33,718 nucleotides of DNA from a virus, in the IMG/VR virus record IMGVR_UViG_3300025890_000067, positions 1 through 33,718 of that record. The stretch is one strand, 5' to 3'. Position numbers and translations under genes: made by a program. Under the pieces are notes generated by a model, which saw nothing but the letters and a program-made list of their open reading frames with translations, was not told the origin of the DNA and searched no databases. Positions 33,041 to 33,718 of this stretch are shown one piece after another (positions within the stretch are counted from its first letter, which is position 1; each line of letters begins with the position of its first letter).

Positions 33041-33335
33041 TATTTATTCTCTGTCTAAGACCTGCATGTGATATGCTGCGTCCAGTTTGTTTTGTGAGCC
33101 AATTAGCTACATCTCTGTAACTGTACTGTTGAAGATGCCGCTTTGCAAGCTCTAAGGCCTCTAACTCAAGAGGTACAGGCTGTAACAAGTTTTCATTGTC
33201 AGGGTGTATCTCATAACCAAAGGGCGGCTTCTTAGATAGTCTGGCTATAACGTGCCACTCTTTCTCTTTGCCGCGTTTTGGTTTAGGTAGCTCCCAATAC
33301 TCTAAGTCTCTACTTATGTGCTTTGGTCTGACTAT
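32919..33335 (-). CDS. Helix-turn-helix protein between terminase genes (ATA start proposed)
   Basis: This frame codes 138 residues from an ATA at 33335 to TGA at 32919. Nothing between the ATA and a TTG at 33188 is a usual start, yet that part looks coding: RDLEYWELPKPKRGKEKEWHVIARLSKKPPFGYEIHPDN (basic/aromatic, no stop, typical phage protein composition). The ATA overlaps the stop of the small terminase (AATAG) and has AGAAGG nine bases upstream; the TTG has no ribosome-binding site. Residues ~72-98 (YSYRDVANWLTKQTGRSISHAGLRQRI) form a helix-turn-helix like those of resolvases or terminase small subunits, followed by a basic helix (~99-130). It may act in DNA recognition during packaging. 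The true start could be the TTG (89 aa). Confidence 0.6.
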   Translation of the reverse strand: MVRPKHISRDLEYWELPKPKRGKEKEWHVIARLSKKPPFGYEIHPDNENLLQPVPLELEALELAKRHLQQYSYRDVANWLTKQTGRSISHAGLRQRINIERRRKKAATIKRNLAKRLETALSEIERLEKGCIGAYSEE

Positions 33336-33700
33336 TCGTTAGTACCTTCTTTTGGCGGTAGATAAAAGACGCCACCTGTTGAGGTAACATCAACCTTATC
33401 TACTTTACCAAGTCCAGCACGATCAAGCAAGTCTTTAGCGGCACTCATCTTATCTTTTATACCAAGCTCTGTAGGGTCAGACAAAGCCTGTACCATTGCC
33501 ATTGCAGCTTTAGGCGCTGTACGGGCGAAATAAGATCTTGTAGCTTCTCCAATTTCATCTTTAAGTGACTCCACTATAATACGAGTTGGTGTGCCGTTAC
33601 TGTAACCTGCCAACTTCTTGGCAAGCACAACATCACCACCAGCATCATCGAAGAGTACTTCTAGAAACTTTTGTTGGTTTTCTGTGAGGTTTCTTGCCAT
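33332..33700 (-). CDS. terS: Terminase small subunit
   Basis: A 122-residue protein opening the packaging cassette. Residues ~5-50 (LTENQQKFLEVLFDDAGGDVVLAKKLAGYS, IIVESLKDEIGEATR) form a helical DNA-binding lead of the small terminase type. The centre is a helical oligomerisation part (PKAAMAMVQALSDPTELGIKDKMSAAKDLLDRAGLGK), and the end is a short beta tail (DKVDVTSTGGVFYLPPKEGTNE). The DPTELGIKDKMxAAKxLLDRAGL series is one I know from small terminases of podoviruses and marine phages. It would bind the packaging site and load the large subunit. AGGA lies nine bases before the ATG, and the stop overlaps the ATA of the next frame. The promoter of the operon is outside the window. Confidence 0.8.
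   Translation of the reverse strand: MARNLTENQQKFLEVLFDDAGGDVVLAKKLAGYSNGTPTRIIVESLKDEIGEATRSYFARTAPKAAMAMVQALSDPTELGIKDKMSAAKDLLDRAGLGKVDKVDVTSTGGVFYLPPKEGTNE
33345..33350 (-). promoter_or_regulatory. Ribosome-binding site pointing to ATA start
   Basis: AGAAGG on the minus strand, inside the end of terS, is nine bases upstream of the ATA at 33335 and of no other usable start in that frame. It is the main sequence argument that translation of the helix-turn-helix frame begins at the terS stop. Confidence 0.45.
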
Positions 33701-33718
33701 ATGAAGTTGTCCTTTATA

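Noticed and set aside
1-33718. Integrase, attachment site, insertion sequence or host genes
   Set aside because: All genes fit one virion operon plus three small phage genes; no transposase, terminal inverted repeats or duplication was seen.

Overview
The window reads as the late (virion) half of a tailed marine bacteriophage genome, most like a short-tailed podovirus of the type recovered from seawater (pelagiphage, SAR116-phage HMO-2011 or uvMED-type genomes; this likeness is from memory of families, not from a search). Supporting signs are a small/large terminase, portal, scaffold and coat cassette, tail-adaptor and nozzle-like genes in place of a long-tail tape measure, very large internal proteins, and several fibre proteins. 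The DNA is AT-rich, and almost every gene has an AAGGA, GGAG or AAGG ribosome-binding site 6-9 bases before its start, so the host is a bacterium; which one cannot be read from the sequence.

Layout. Positions 12-532 carry three small plus-strand genes (39, 62 and 67 aa) of unknown function, probably the end of a plus-strand early or middle region. A hairpin at 538-556 separates them from a convergent minus-strand block that fills the rest of the window. Transcribed from right to left, this block holds: the small terminase (33700-33332), a helix-turn-helix protein between the terminase genes (33335-32919), the large terminase (33040-31448), portal (31444-29315), a small coupled protein (29325-29128), a 1004-aa probable internal virion protein (29144-26130), scaffold (26063-25104), a 230-base structured leader, the major capsid protein (24873-23806), a terminator-like hairpin, and a 145-aa virion protein (23736-23299). 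Next comes an adhesion module: a 1392-aa fibre with a self-cleaving chaperone end and six further fibre, adaptor or nozzle-like genes down to 13035, then a 618-aa repeat fibre. Last come a one-helix membrane protein, a 747-aa coiled-coil virion protein, a muramidase-bearing protein, a holin-like membrane protein and three probable internal or ejected proteins (190, 671 and 1178 aa).

The genes are packed head to tail, with many stop/start overlaps (TAATG) and gaps under 15 bases, so they should form one late operon. Only two gaps interrupt it meaningfully, and they flank the coat gene: a leader of 230 bases with several stem-loops upstream and a hairpin downstream. That arrangement would let coat protein be made in excess of its neighbours. 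The genes jointly cover DNA packaging, head assembly, tail building, receptor binding, cell-wall passage and lysis. Replication genes, an RNA polymerase, an integrase and tRNAs are not in the window.

The most unusual feature is the packaging cassette. The conserved-looking reading frame between the terminase genes extends 49 codons upstream of its first usual start and begins, apparently, at an ATA overlapping the terS stop codon. The large terminase itself has no ATG before its Walker A motif and must start at TTG or be reached by another route.
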